Positions 49,201 to 57,726 of a DNA stretch of 64,000 bases are shown here, piece after piece (within the stretch, counting starts at the first letter, position 1; every line of letters begins with the position of its first letter). The notes below the pieces were generated by a model. That model was not told the origin of the DNA, did not search any database, and saw nothing but the letters and a program-made list of their open reading frames with translations. Source of the DNA: Niveispirillum sp048066115 (GTDB lineage: Bacteria; Pseudomonadota; Alphaproteobacteria; Azospirillales; Azospirillaceae); assembly GCF_048066115.1 (NCBI RefSeq), contig NZ_JBLTYX010000022.1:43544-107543 (forward strand), in the 5' to 3' direction. Both the position numbers and the translations under genes were made by a program.

Positions 49201-50913
49201 ATGTCCCTGGCGGAATCCCAATCGAGATTGTTCAGGCCCGACCGGGCGCTGCTGATCCAATCGGCCGTGGCGCTGGCCACGATGGCGCTGGTGCTGGGCC
49301 CCCTGGTGCCCGTCCTGTGGCAATCGCTGCTCGACCGACCCCTGTATGAGGCGGCACCGCTGCTGAGCCTGGACAATTACGTCCGGCTGTTCACCAACCC
49401 CCGCTTCCACGAGGCCCTGGGCAATTCCATCCAGCTGGCCCTGCTGTCGACCCTGATCGCCACGGTCCTGGGTGTCGCCTTCGCCCTGTTCCTGGAACGC
49501 ACCGACATGCCGGGGCGGGGGTTGCTGCGCAACCTGACGCTCTGGCCCATGTATGTGTCGCAACTGGTCATGGCGTTTGCCTGGTTCATCCTCTACGGCC
49601 CGTCCGGCTATATCACCCTGGCGGTGGAGCGGGTGGCCGGCGTGCCGCTCTGGGACATGTACAGTATCCTGGGTATGGGGCTGCTGGCCGGCACCTCGCA
49701 GGCGCCCGTGGTCTATCTGTTCTGCTCCTCATCCGCCCGCATGGCCGACGCCACGCTGGAAGATGCCGCCCGTTCCGTGGGTGCCGGTCCCTTGCGGGTG
49801 CTGTGGAGCGTGTCGCTGCCTTTGATGCGCCCGTCCATCATCTATGCAGCGTTGCTGACCTTCATCGGTTCGCTGGAGATGCTGGCGGTACCGCTGGTCT
49901 TCGGCAAGCCGGTGGGGTTGGAGTTCTTCACCACCTTCCTCTATACTGAGGGTCTGGGCGCCATCACGCCCGACTATGGCCTGATCGGCGCGGCGGCCAC
50001 GCTGCTGCTGGCCGTGATCTCCGTGCTGCTGCTGCTCCAGGGCCTGCTGCTGCGCCAGTCCAAGCGTTTCGTCACCGTGCGCGGCAAGGCCCAGCGGCCC
50101 AAGCTGGCGGCCATCGGCCCCGTGGGACGCGTCGTCTGCGCCCTGATGCTGGCCTATACGGTTTTGGTGCTGCTGCTGCCGCTGACCGGCATCGTCCTGC
50201 GCTCGGTCACCAGCTTCCTGACGCCGCTGATGTCGCCCTTGGACCTGCTGACCTGGGAGCATTTCGAGGTGCTGTTCGGGTACGACGCCTATCGCCGCTC
50301 CATCACCAATTCCATCATCATCGCCACGGTGGGCGGGGCGCTGGCCACCGTGTTCGTGGCCCTGGTGGCGCTGGTCGCGCACCGGTCGGATTTCCGCTTC
50401 CGCCGCGCCCTGGAATTCATCGCCCTTTATCCCCGCGCCATGCCGGGCATCATCGCCGGTATCGGCATGTTCTGGGCCATGCTGCTGCTGCCCTTTGCCC
50501 ATGTGCTGCAGGGCACGATCTGGCTGCTGATGCTGGCCTTCACCATGCGCGGCATTCCCATGGCCTTCGGAGCACTCTCTCCCACCCTGCACCAGATCGG
50601 CAAGGAACTGGACCAGAGCGCGCGGTCGGTGGGGGCCGACTGGTGGACCACCGTCCGGCTGATCATCCTGCCGCTGATGAAGCCGGCCCTGTTCTCCGCC
50701 TATGTGCTGCTGTTCCTGGCATTTTTGAAGGAATATGCCGCCGCGGTGTTCCTGTTCGCGCCCGGTGCCGAGATCATCGGGACGACAATGCTCTCCTTCT
50801 GGGCCAATGGCAGCACCGGCCCGGTCGCCGCCCTCTCCGTCATCCAGCTCGCCATCACGGCTTTGTTCGTGGCGCTGGCGCGCCGTTCCTTGAGGACCAA
50901 CAAAGATGTCTGA
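49201..50913 (+). CDS. ABC transporter permease, double-length FbpB/AfuB type
   Basis: The roughly 570-residue protein has twelve predicted helices in two homologous halves, each with an EAA-type loop (LEDAARSVGAGPLRVLWSV and LDQSARSVGADWWTTVRLI). Double-length permeases of this type serve ferric-ion and related importers. ATG 49201 is used; the open frame upstream (from 49147) runs into the hairpin repeat. The 3' end overlaps the ATPase gene by 8 bp. It should carry the cargo of the Tat-exported binding protein across the inner membrane. Confidence 0.93.
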   Translation: MSLAESQSRLFRPDRALLIQSAVALATMALVLGPLVPVLWQSLLDRPLYEAAPLLSLDNYVRLFTNPRFHEALGNSIQLALLSTLIATVLGVAFALFLERTDMPGRGLLRNLTLWPMYVSQLVMAFAWFILYGPSGYITLAVERVAGVPLWDMYSILGMGLLAGTSQAPVVYLFCSSSARMADATLEDAARSVGAGPLRVLWSVSLPLMRPSIIYAALLTFIGSLEMLAVPLVFGKPVGLEFFTTFLYTEGLGAITPDYGLIGAAATLLLAVISVLLLLQGLLLRQSKRFVTVRGKAQRPKLAAIGPVGRVVCALMLAYTVLVLLLPLTGIVLRSVTSFLTPLMSPLDLLTWEHFEVLFGYDAYRRSITNSIIIATVGGALATVFVALVALVAHRSDFRFRRALEFIALYPRAMPGIIAGIGMFWAMLLLPFAHVLQGTIWLLMLAFTMRGIPMAFGALSPTLHQIGKELDQSARSVGADWWTTVRLIILPLMKPALFSAYVLLFLAFLKEYAAAVFLFAPGAEIIGTTMLSFWANGSTGPVAALSVIQLAITALFVALARRSLRTNKDV

Positions 50914-51988
50914 AGTCGTCGTCGACCGCCTGGTCAAGCATTACGGGCCGGTGCAGGCGCTGCACGAGGTCAGCCTGCATGTCCCCGACGGTGAGTTCCT
51001 GACCCTGCTGGGCCCGTCGGGCTGCGGCAAGTCCACCACCCTGTTCGCCATCGCCGGGCTGGACAGCCCGTCCGGTGGCAGGATCACCGTCGGCGGCCGG
51101 ACCTTCTATGATGGGTCCACCGGCCTGGAACTGCCGCCGGAAAAGCGCAATCTGGGCCTGGTGTTCCAGTCCTATGCGCTGTGGCCGCACATGAATGTGC
51201 GCCAGAACCTGGCCTTCCCGCTCCGCCTGCGCAAGGTGGGCAGGAAGGAACAGGATGTGCGGATCGAAGAGGCGCTGTCCCTGGTGGAGATGGGCGCCTA
51301 TATCGACCGCTATCCGCATGAGCTGTCGGGCGGGCAGCAGCAGCGCGTGGCCCTGGCCCGCACCCTGGTCTTCCGCCCCTCGCTGCTGCTGCTGGACGAG
51401 CCCCTGTCCAACCTGGATGCCAAGCTGCGCATCAAGGCGCGTTCCTGGCTGAAGCAGTTGCAGCGCCAGTTGGGCCTGACCACCATCTATGTCACCCATG
51501 ACCAGTCCGAAGCCCTGGCGCTGTCCGACCGGATCGCGGTGATGGAGAAGGGCCGCGTGTCGCAGCTGGGCACGCCGGAGGAGATCTACCGCCGCCCCGC
51601 CAACGCCTTCGTGGCCGATTTCGTCGGTGCCAGCAATTTCCTGCCCGGCGAGATCGTCGAGCGCACCGCCGGCACGGCGAAAGTGAAGCTTGCGGGTGGT
51701 GAGGTGCTGTCGGCCCTGTGGCCCGACCCGGCATCCCCGCCTTCTGGTGCCCTGGTGACGGTGCGGCCCGAACATATCGCCCTGTCGGCGGAGCCGCCCG
51801 TGCCCGGCCCCGGCCTCAACATCCTGTCCGGCCGCATCGTGGAGCGTTCCTATCTGGGCGCGCGCCTGCTCTATGCCGTGGATTGCGGCGGCGGTCTGGT
51901 GCTGATGGCGGAGACGGAGACGCGGGTGGAGGGCGATAGCGCCTGGTTGCGCTTCGCCGTGGACGACACGCTGCTGGTCCGGGCCTGA
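50906..51988 (+). CDS. ABC transporter ATPase, FbpC/PotA type
   Basis: The 360-residue protein has Walker A GPSGCGKST, Q-loop FQSYALWPHM, signature LSGGQQQRVALAR, Walker B LLLDEPLSNLD, switch His in YVTHDQSEA, and a C-terminal TOBE/OB domain (VRPEHIALS, GRIVERSYLGARLLY) as in ferric-ion, polyamine and sugar importers. The gene is coupled to the permease gene and followed 4 bp later by the ethanolamine ammonia-lyase large-subunit gene, so import and lyase are co-expressed. Confidence 0.94.
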   Translation: MSEVVVDRLVKHYGPVQALHEVSLHVPDGEFLTLLGPSGCGKSTTLFAIAGLDSPSGGRITVGGRTFYDGSTGLELPPEKRNLGLVFQSYALWPHMNVRQNLAFPLRLRKVGRKEQDVRIEEALSLVEMGAYIDRYPHELSGGQQQRVALARTLVFRPSLLLLDEPLSNLDAKLRIKARSWLKQLQRQLGLTTIYVTHDQSEALALSDRIAVMEKGRVSQLGTPEEIYRRPANAFVADFVGASNFLPGEIVERTAGTAKVKLAGGEVLSALWPDPASPPSGALVTVRPEHIALSAEPPVPGPGLNILSGRIVERSYLGARLLYAVDCGGGLVLMAETETRVEGDSAWLRFAVDDTLLVRA

Positions 51989-51992
51989 TGCC

Positions 51993-53390
51993 ATGTTGCG
52001 CATCGACCTCAGGGGCACCCGCCACACCTTCCCCGACCTGAAGGCGCTGATGGCGGCGGCCACGCCGCTGCGCTCGGGCGATCAACTGGCCGGCATCGCG
52101 GCGGGGAGCGACGAGGCGCGGGTGGCCGCCCGCCACATCCTGGCCGACCTGCCGTTGAAAACCTTCCTCTCCGAGGCGCTGGTGCCGTATGAGCAGGACG
52201 AGGTCACCCGCCTGATCATCGACTGCCATGACAAGGCGGCCTTTCAACCTGTGTCCAGCCTGACCGTTGGGGAGTTCCGCGACTGGCTGCTGGATGACAA
52301 GGTGCGGGCCAAGGAATTGTCGGTGCTCTCCCCCGGCCTGACGGCGGAGATGGTGGCGGCCGTGTCCAAGCTGATGCGCAACCAGGACCTTGTCGCCGTG
52401 GCCCGCAAGGCGCGGGTGGTCAGCCGGTTCCGCAGTTCCATCGGCCTTCCCGGCCGTCTGGCGGTGCGGCTGCAACCCAACCACCCGACCGACGATCCGG
52501 CGGGCATCGCCGCCTCCATCCTGGATGGGTTGCTGCATGGCTGCGGCGATGCGGTCATCGGCATCAACCCCGCCACCGACAATGTGGTGGGCGCCATCAA
52601 TCTGCTGCGCCTGATCGACGATCTGCGCCTGCGCTATGCCATCCCCACGCAAAGCTGCGTGCTGACCCATGTCACCAACTCCCTGCAGGCCATCGAACGC
52701 GGTGCCCCCGTCGATCTGGTGTTCCAGTCCATCGCGGGCACTGAAGGGGCGAACCAGGGTTTCGGCATCGACCTTGCCCTATTGCGCGAGGCGCAGGACG
52801 CGGCCCTGTCGCTGAAACGCGGCAGCATCGGCGATGATGTCATGTATTTCGAGACAGGCCAGGGCAGTGCGCTCTCATCCGGCACCCATCACGGCGTGGA
52901 CCAGCAAACCCTGGAGGTCCGTGCCCAGGCGGTGGCCAGGGCGTTCAAGCCGCTGCTGGTCAATACCGTCGTCGGCTTCATCGGCCCGGAATATCTCTAT
53001 GACGGACGGCAGATCCTGCGCGCGGGCCTGGAGGATCATTTCACCGGCAAGCTGCTGGGCCTGCCGATGGGGGTTGATGTCTGCTACACCAACCATGCCG
53101 AGGCCGACCAGAACGACATGGACAACCTGCTGACCCTGCTGGGGGTGGCGGGCGTGGCCTTCGTCATCGGCGTGCCGGGTGCCGACGACATCATGCTGAA
53201 TTACCAGAGCACGTCCTTCCATGACGCGCTCTATGTCCGCGACGTGCTGGATGCGCGGCCGGCCCCGGAGTTCGAGGCCTGGCTGGCGCAGATGGGCATG
53301 CTGGACGCGCGCGGCCGCGTGGCCCCGCTGGACATCGCCACCTTGCCGCTGGCCCGCGCCATCGCCGACCAGCGGTTCATCACGCCATGA
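51993..53390 (+). CDS. eutB: Ethanolamine ammonia-lyase, large (heavy) subunit
   Basis: The 465-residue protein matches EutB in length and in motifs such as LSVLSPGLTAEMVAAVSKLM, FRSSIGLPGRLAVRLQPNHP, GDAVIGINPATD, FQSIAGTEGAN, YFETGQGSALSSG and GVDVCYTNHAEADQND. With EutC and adenosylcobalamin it converts ethanolamine to acetaldehyde and ammonia. No microcompartment shell genes, EutA reactivase or EutE aldehyde dehydrogenase are in view, so this is a stand-alone enzyme. Its position between an ABC importer and RraA, reductase and amidase genes suggests that ethanolamine is released inside the cell from a larger imported molecule. Confidence 0.95.
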   Translation: MLRIDLRGTRHTFPDLKALMAAATPLRSGDQLAGIAAGSDEARVAARHILADLPLKTFLSEALVPYEQDEVTRLIIDCHDKAAFQPVSSLTVGEFRDWLLDDKVRAKELSVLSPGLTAEMVAAVSKLMRNQDLVAVARKARVVSRFRSSIGLPGRLAVRLQPNHPTDDPAGIAASILDGLLHGCGDAVIGINPATDNVVGAINLLRLIDDLRLRYAIPTQSCVLTHVTNSLQAIERGAPVDLVFQSIAGTEGANQGFGIDLALLREAQDAALSLKRGSIGDDVMYFETGQGSALSSGTHHGVDQQTLEVRAQAVARAFKPLLVNTVVGFIGPEYLYDGRQILRAGLEDHFTGKLLGLPMGVDVCYTNHAEADQNDMDNLLTLLGVAGVAFVIGVPGADDIMLNYQSTSFHDALYVRDVLDARPAPEFEAWLAQMGMLDARGRVAPLDIATLPLARAIADQRFITP

Positions 53391-54220
53391 ACCAACCGCC
53401 CACAGACGACCCGCTGGCCAGATTGCGCGCCGCCACCCAGGCCCGAATCGGCCTGGGCCGGGCCGGCCACGGCCTGCCCACAAGGGCATTGCTGGATTTC
53501 GACCTGGGCCATGCCCGCGCCCGCGATGCCGTCTGGACGCCATTGAACGCCGATGAGGTGGCGGCACAGGCCGGCGACTGGCCCGTCCTGACAGTGCACA
53601 GCCGGGTGCCCGACCGGGCCACCTATCTGCGCCGCCCCGACCTGGGCCGCCAATTGGGGGAAGAGGATGCGGGCACCCTGCCCGCCGGCCCCTTCGACCT
53701 GTCGATCATCATCGGCGACGGATTGTCGGCCCGCGCAGCGCAATCCCATGGTGCCGCCTTGGCGTTGGCATTGCGCGACCTGCTGCCCGGCTGGTCCCTG
53801 GCCCCGCTGGTGCTGGCGACCCAGGCGCGCGTGGCCCTGGGCGATCCGGTGGCGGCCGCCATGGGTGCGCGTTTCGCCCTGATGCTGATCGGGGAACGGC
53901 CGGGCCTATCGGCCGCCGACAGCCTGGGCGCCTACCTGACCTTCGATCCGCGTCCGGGCCGCCTGGATAGCGCGCGCAACTGTGTTTCGAACATCCGCCC
54001 GCCCCACGGGCTCTCCATCGCCCAGGCCGCCACGACGCTGGCCTGGCTGCTGACGGAGGCACGCCGGATCGGCGCCACCGGCATCGCGCTGAAGGATCAG
54101 ACGCCAGCAAAGGACCAGACCCATGTTCACCATCAATCCCATGCCCAACCAGCCATCAGGCCCTCTGATCGACCTGCTGTTGCAGGTGGAGACGGCAACT
54201 TTGGGCCATTTCCGCCATGA
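53387..54220 (+). CDS. eutC: Ethanolamine ammonia-lyase, small (light) subunit, with overlapping C-terminal extension
   Basis: The start overlaps the eutB stop (ATGA). The core (about 1-245) has LGRAGHGLPTRALLDFDLGHARARDAVW, LTVHSRVPDRATYLRRPDLGR, SIIIGDGLSARA and NCVSNIRPPHGLS, typical EutC elements for cobalamin and active-site assembly. The last roughly 33 residues (from KDQTPAKDQ onward) are His/Pro-rich and are encoded by DNA that also encodes the start of the next gene in another frame, giving a 98-bp overlap. EutC proteins normally end near GIALK, so this tail is probably a read-through of a lost stop codon and unlikely to be functional. Confidence 0.92.
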   Translation: MNQPPTDDPLARLRAATQARIGLGRAGHGLPTRALLDFDLGHARARDAVWTPLNADEVAAQAGDWPVLTVHSRVPDRATYLRRPDLGRQLGEEDAGTLPAGPFDLSIIIGDGLSARAAQSHGAALALALRDLLPGWSLAPLVLATQARVALGDPVAAAMGARFALMLIGERPGLSAADSLGAYLTFDPRPGRLDSARNCVSNIRPPHGLSIAQAATTLAWLLTEARRIGATGIALKDQTPAKDQTHVHHQSHAQPAIRPSDRPAVAGGDGNFGPFPP

Positions 54221-54788
54221 CGGGTTCATCGATCCCGCCATCCGCCTGGTCCTGCCCCGGGCGCGCATCGCCGGCCCGGCGGTGACGGTGCGCATTCCCG
54301 GTCCCGACAGCACCCTGCTGCACCACGCGGTCAGTTCCGCGCGGCCCGGCGATGTACTGGTCATCGACCGTTGCGGCGACACGCGCCATGCCTGCTGGGG
54401 CGGGGTGACGACCAACGCCGCGCGGCTGGCCGGCATTGCCGGCATCATCATCGACGGCCCGGCCACCGATTTGGGGGAGATCACCAAGGCCGGCCTGCCC
54501 GTCTGGTGCCGGGGCCCCTCATCCCTGACCACGAAGTTCCTGGCACTCGACAGCGCCATGAATGTGCCGGTCAGCGTCGGTGGTGTGGCCATCAATCCCG
54601 GCGACCTGATCCTGGCCGATGAAAGCGGCGCCATCGTTTTGCCCCCGGACGCGGCGCGAGCGGCGGCCGAACACGCCATCAGCCTGCAGGAACGGGAGAA
54701 GATCGTGCTGGCACGGCTGGCGGCCGGTGAAAGGCTGGCCGACATTTCCGGCGCCACCGACCTGATCCGCCGGGCCGGTGCCGCATGA
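54123..54788 (+). CDS. RraA-like (HMG/CHA aldolase superfamily) protein 1, lacking the usual catalytic Arg
   Basis: The roughly 221-residue protein has the family core GDVLVIDRCGDTRHACWGGVT and GIAGIIIDGPATDLGEI. In 4-hydroxy-4-methyl-2-oxoglutarate aldolases and RraA the last motif is normally xRD, where the Arg takes part in catalysis and the Asp binds Mg; here the Arg position is Thr (ATD) while the Asp is kept. It may be a decarboxylase, a regulator or a specialised lyase. The gene overlaps the eutC tail at its start and is coupled to the PepSY reductase gene by 4 bp (ATGA). The second copy in the cluster keeps the Arg. Confidence 0.85.
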   Translation: MFTINPMPNQPSGPLIDLLLQVETATLGHFRHDGFIDPAIRLVLPRARIAGPAVTVRIPGPDSTLLHHAVSSARPGDVLVIDRCGDTRHACWGGVTTNAARLAGIAGIIIDGPATDLGEITKAGLPVWCRGPSSLTTKFLALDSAMNVPVSVGGVAINPGDLILADESGAIVLPPDAARAAAEHAISLQEREKIVLARLAAGERLADISGATDLIRRAGAA

Positions 54789-56731
54789 GACTTCAGGCCT
54801 GGCACCGCTGGATCGGGCTGATCCTGGGCCTGTTCATCACCATCCAGGGGCTGGGCGGGACATTGCTGCTGTTCCGCACGCCGCTCAACCACCTGCTGCA
54901 CGCGCAAGCCTTCGCACCCGGCAGCGTCCCGGCCCTGGACGCCAATATCCAAGCCATCCGCGCCACCGGCTGCACCCTCATCCGCATCGACCTGTCGGAC
55001 ACTCTGCTGTTCCACCTGACATGCGACGGGGAGCCGTTCATGGCCACCGCCGCCGATGGGCGTGTGCTGCGTCTGGCCCCGCTGCGGCAATGGCCGATGG
55101 AATGGCTGTTCCAGTTCCATTACCGGCTGGTGGCCGGCACGGGCGGTCAACAGGCGGTGGGCTGGATCGGCATCGCCCTGCTCTCCCTTTGCCTGACCGG
55201 TTTCTGGCTGCTGCTGCGCACGGGCCGGCGCCAGGGCTGGCGTCATCTCTGGCTTCCCGGCCTGGGCAGCGCACCCCTGCGCCGCTGGCGCGACCTGCAT
55301 CGCAGCGCCGGCCTGTATCTGCTGCCCCTGTTGCTGCTGCTGGCCCTTACCGGCATCGCCATGGCCTGGAACAGCAGCGTCACCAGCGCCCTGCCCGTCA
55401 CGCCGCGCCCCGCACCCCTGGTCTTCGACCGCCAGGGCGCGCCACTCCTGCCGCTCTCCCGGATCGTGGAGAAGGCCGAAACAATGGTGCCCACGGCCCC
55501 CGCCAGCAGCATCCGCCTGCCCGGCGGCCATGGGCGGGTGGTGATGGTCATGCTGGGCCGCCCGGACAGCCCGGATTACGAACAGCTCTGGTTCGACGGC
55601 TATGACGGGACCCTGCAGGGCACCCGGCGCGCGGCCGACCGCGCCCCTGCCGACCGGTTCATGGACCTGCTCTATCCGCTGCATACCGGTGCCCTGTTCG
55701 GCCCGGCCGGCCTGTTCCTGATGCTGCTGGCGGGATTGTCCCTGCCGGGGTTCCTGGCCACCGGCTGCTGGCTCTGGGCAAAGCGGCGCGGACCCTTGTC
55801 CCTGCGCGTGTCTGCCCTGGCCGCCGATGGCACCGGCGTCCTGCGCATCGACCTGCGCCATCCCTGGGGCCTGCCTCTGCCCCGCTTCGGGCCGGGCGAC
55901 CATGTCGACCTGCATCTGCCCAACGGGCTGGTCCGGCAATACAGCCTGTGCGGCCGGCCGGGCCGGCGCCGCACCTGGCGCATCGCCGTCCGCCTCTCGG
56001 ATGTCTCCGGCGGTGGCTCTTCCTGGGTCCATACCCATCTGGCCGTGGGCATGCCCCTGCGCATCGGCCGCCCCCGCGCGCATTTCCCCCTGGATAGCGG
56101 CACCGGCCCCGTCCTGCTGCTGGCCGGTGGGATCGGCGTCACCCCGCTTCTGTCCAAGGCCTGGGCGCTGTGGGAACAGGGCCGATCCTTCACGCTGCTG
56201 GTCTGTTCACGTGACCGCGAGGCCCGCCCCCTGGCCGCCGCCATCGCCGCCACGCCGCTGAGCCCCTTCTGCCGCTGGCATGACAGCACCAGCGCCGGCC
56301 GCCTGGACCTCGCCGCCCTTCTCGGCACCCAACCCCCCGGCACCCATCTGCATGTCTGCGGACCCGACGGCTTCATGCAAGCGGCTCTGGATCAGGCAGG
56401 CGCCCTTGGCTGGCCGCCCGACCAGCTGCATTGGGAGGCTTTCGCCCCCGCCACCCCGACCGGTCCCGGTTTCACCATCGGCCTGGGCGACAGGCGCATC
56501 GCCGTCCCCGCCGGGGAAAGCCTGCTGGAAAGGCTGCTGGCCGAAGGCATCGCCATTCCCCATTCCTGCCGGCGCGGCCTGTGCGGGCAATGCGTGGTGA
56601 CGGTGCGATCCGGCGCCATCGACCATCGCGACAGCATCCTCGACGCCGAAGACTACGCCGCCGGCCGCATGACCGCCTGCTGCTCCCGGGCGGCGGGAGA
56701 GGATGGACATCTGGAATTGTCTGTTCCGTAG
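54785..56731 (+). CDS. PepSY-domain membrane flavoprotein reductase with C-terminal [2Fe-2S] domain
   Basis: The 648-residue protein starts with a PepSY-associated membrane module (helices about 8-30, 125-145, 180-205, 310-335; WHRWIGLILGLFITIQG). It continues with a ferredoxin-NADP-reductase-like FAD domain (GDHVDLHLPNGLVRQYSLCG), a nucleotide domain (LLAGGIGVTPLLSKA, HVCGPDGFM) and a plant-type [2Fe-2S] domain with CRRGLCGQC and a fourth Cys in TACCSRA. PepSY_TM proteins of this layout are linked to ferric-siderophore reduction at the inner membrane. Here it could reduce the metal in an imported chelate, releasing the ligand. Fused oxygenase-reductase activity toward the ligand is the alternative. 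Confidence 0.88.
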   Translation: MRLQAWHRWIGLILGLFITIQGLGGTLLLFRTPLNHLLHAQAFAPGSVPALDANIQAIRATGCTLIRIDLSDTLLFHLTCDGEPFMATAADGRVLRLAPLRQWPMEWLFQFHYRLVAGTGGQQAVGWIGIALLSLCLTGFWLLLRTGRRQGWRHLWLPGLGSAPLRRWRDLHRSAGLYLLPLLLLLALTGIAMAWNSSVTSALPVTPRPAPLVFDRQGAPLLPLSRIVEKAETMVPTAPASSIRLPGGHGRVVMVMLGRPDSPDYEQLWFDGYDGTLQGTRRAADRAPADRFMDLLYPLHTGALFGPAGLFLMLLAGLSLPGFLATGCWLWAKRRGPLSLRVSALAADGTGVLRIDLRHPWGLPLPRFGPGDHVDLHLPNGLVRQYSLCGRPGRRRTWRIAVRLSDVSGGGSSWVHTHLAVGMPLRIGRPRAHFPLDSGTGPVLLLAGGIGVTPLLSKAWALWEQGRSFTLLVCSRDREARPLAAAIAATPLSPFCRWHDSTSAGRLDLAALLGTQPPGTHLHVCGPDGFMQAALDQAGALGWPPDQLHWEAFAPATPTGPGFTIGLGDRRIAVPAGESLLERLLAEGIAIPHSCRRGLCGQCVVTVRSGAIDHRDSILDAEDYAAGRMTACCSRAAGEDGHLELSVP

Positions 56732-56815
56732 GTCAGGTCGAAGGCGAAGCCTGAGCCCTGACATTTCCGGCACTGTCGTTCGTCAGGGCTCGCCTGCGGC
56801 TCGACCTGACCTACG
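56727..56815. repeat. Inverted-repeat intergenic element, family C, copy 2
   Basis: It begins CGTAGGTCAGGTCGA and ends TCGACCTGACCTACG, with inner arms GAGCCCTGAC / GTCAGGGCTC, as in the copy at 14645-14737. It overlaps the last codons/stop of the PepSY gene and may separate the first part of the cluster from the amidase transcript. Confidence 0.76.
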
Positions 56816-56845
56816 GCCGCTTCATCAAGACAGTTGACACATCCC

Positions 56846-56886
56846 AAATGGTAGCCAATTTTGGCTGTGCAGATTTCAGCCAAAAT
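56846..56886. promoter_or_regulatory. GntR box and overlapping inverted repeat upstream of the amidase gene
   Basis: AAATGGTAGCCAATTT (56846-56861) is the exact reverse complement of the box at 44025-44040. It overlaps a 10-bp inverted repeat, ATTTTGGCTG (56858-56867) and CAGCCAAAAT (56877-56886), ending 11 bp before the start codon. This argues for direct repression of the amidase transcript. Confidence 0.82.
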
Positions 56887-56897
56887 GGAGCGCCGTA

Positions 56898-57722
56898 ATG
56901 TCCCTCCCCGTCGCGCTGGTGCAAAGCACCGCGACCTCCGATCCCCAGCACAATCTGGCCGCCGTCACGCCGCTGATCCGGCAGGCGGCGGCGGGTGGAG
57001 CGAAGCTGGTCTGCCTGGCCGAGGCGTTCGATTATCTGACCCCGTCCTTCGCGGCCCTCAGCGACTATGCACTGCCGGAACCGGTGCATCCGGCCCTGAT
57101 CCTGCTGTCTAAACTGGCCAAGGAACTGTCCCTCTGGCTGCTGGCCGGGTCGGTATCGGTGAAACTGGATGATGGGCGCATGGCCAACCGTTCCACCCTG
57201 ATCGGGCCGGACGGGGCCATCACGGCCCGCTATGACAAGATCCATCTGTTCGATGTCGACCTGCCCGACGGCTCCCGCTTCCGGGAGAGCGATTTCTATC
57301 GCCATGGCGGCCGCGCCGTGGTCGCCGACGGACCGGACGGGGCGCGCATCGGCATGGCCATCTGCTACGACGTGCGCTTCCCGCATCTGCACCGCGCCCT
57401 GGCGCAGAACGGGGCGCAGATCATCACCGTGCCCGCCGCCTTCAGCTCCATGACCGGCCCGCTGCATTGGGAGGTGCTGCTGCGCGCCCGCGCCATCGAG
57501 ACGGGGTGCTTCATCCTGGCCCCGGCCCAGTGCGGCGACAATTACGCCGGCCGCCGATCCCATGGGCAAAGCCTGATCATCGATCCCTGGGGCCGCGTCC
57601 TGGGCCGCCTGGGCGACGAGGTCGGGGTGCTGTCGGCCAATCTCGACCTGGGCGAGGTCGAGGCCTTCCACGCCGCCATCCCCTCGCCCGTCACCAACCG
57701 CCCCTTCCGGATCGAGGCCTGA
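56898..57722 (+). CDS. Nitrilase-superfamily amidase (Nit/omega-amidase-like)
   Basis: The 274-residue protein has the Glu-Lys-Cys triad: Glu in CLAEAFDYL, Lys in YDKIHLFDVDL and Cys in AICYDVRFPHL, with RARAIETGCFILAPAQ downstream. The motif set fits Nit1/Nit2-like carbon-nitrogen hydrolases that cleave amides, for example omega-amidase on 2-oxoglutaramate. It starts the second transcript of the cluster under its own operator. It could hydrolyse an amide within the imported molecule or its degradation products. It is cytoplasmic and is followed by the S33 peptidase gene after 4 bp. Confidence 0.92.
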   Translation: MSLPVALVQSTATSDPQHNLAAVTPLIRQAAAGGAKLVCLAEAFDYLTPSFAALSDYALPEPVHPALILLSKLAKELSLWLLAGSVSVKLDDGRMANRSTLIGPDGAITARYDKIHLFDVDLPDGSRFRESDFYRHGGRAVVADGPDGARIGMAICYDVRFPHLHRALAQNGAQIITVPAAFSSMTGPLHWEVLLRARAIETGCFILAPAQCGDNYAGRRSHGQSLIIDPWGRVLGRLGDEVGVLSANLDLGEVEAFHAAIPSPVTNRPFRIEA

Positions 57723-57726
57723 GCCC

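Noticed and set aside
51993..54220. Part of a canonical ethanolamine microcompartment operon
   Set aside because: Only EutB and EutC are present; shell proteins, EutA, EutE, EutH and the EutVW/EutR regulators are missing.
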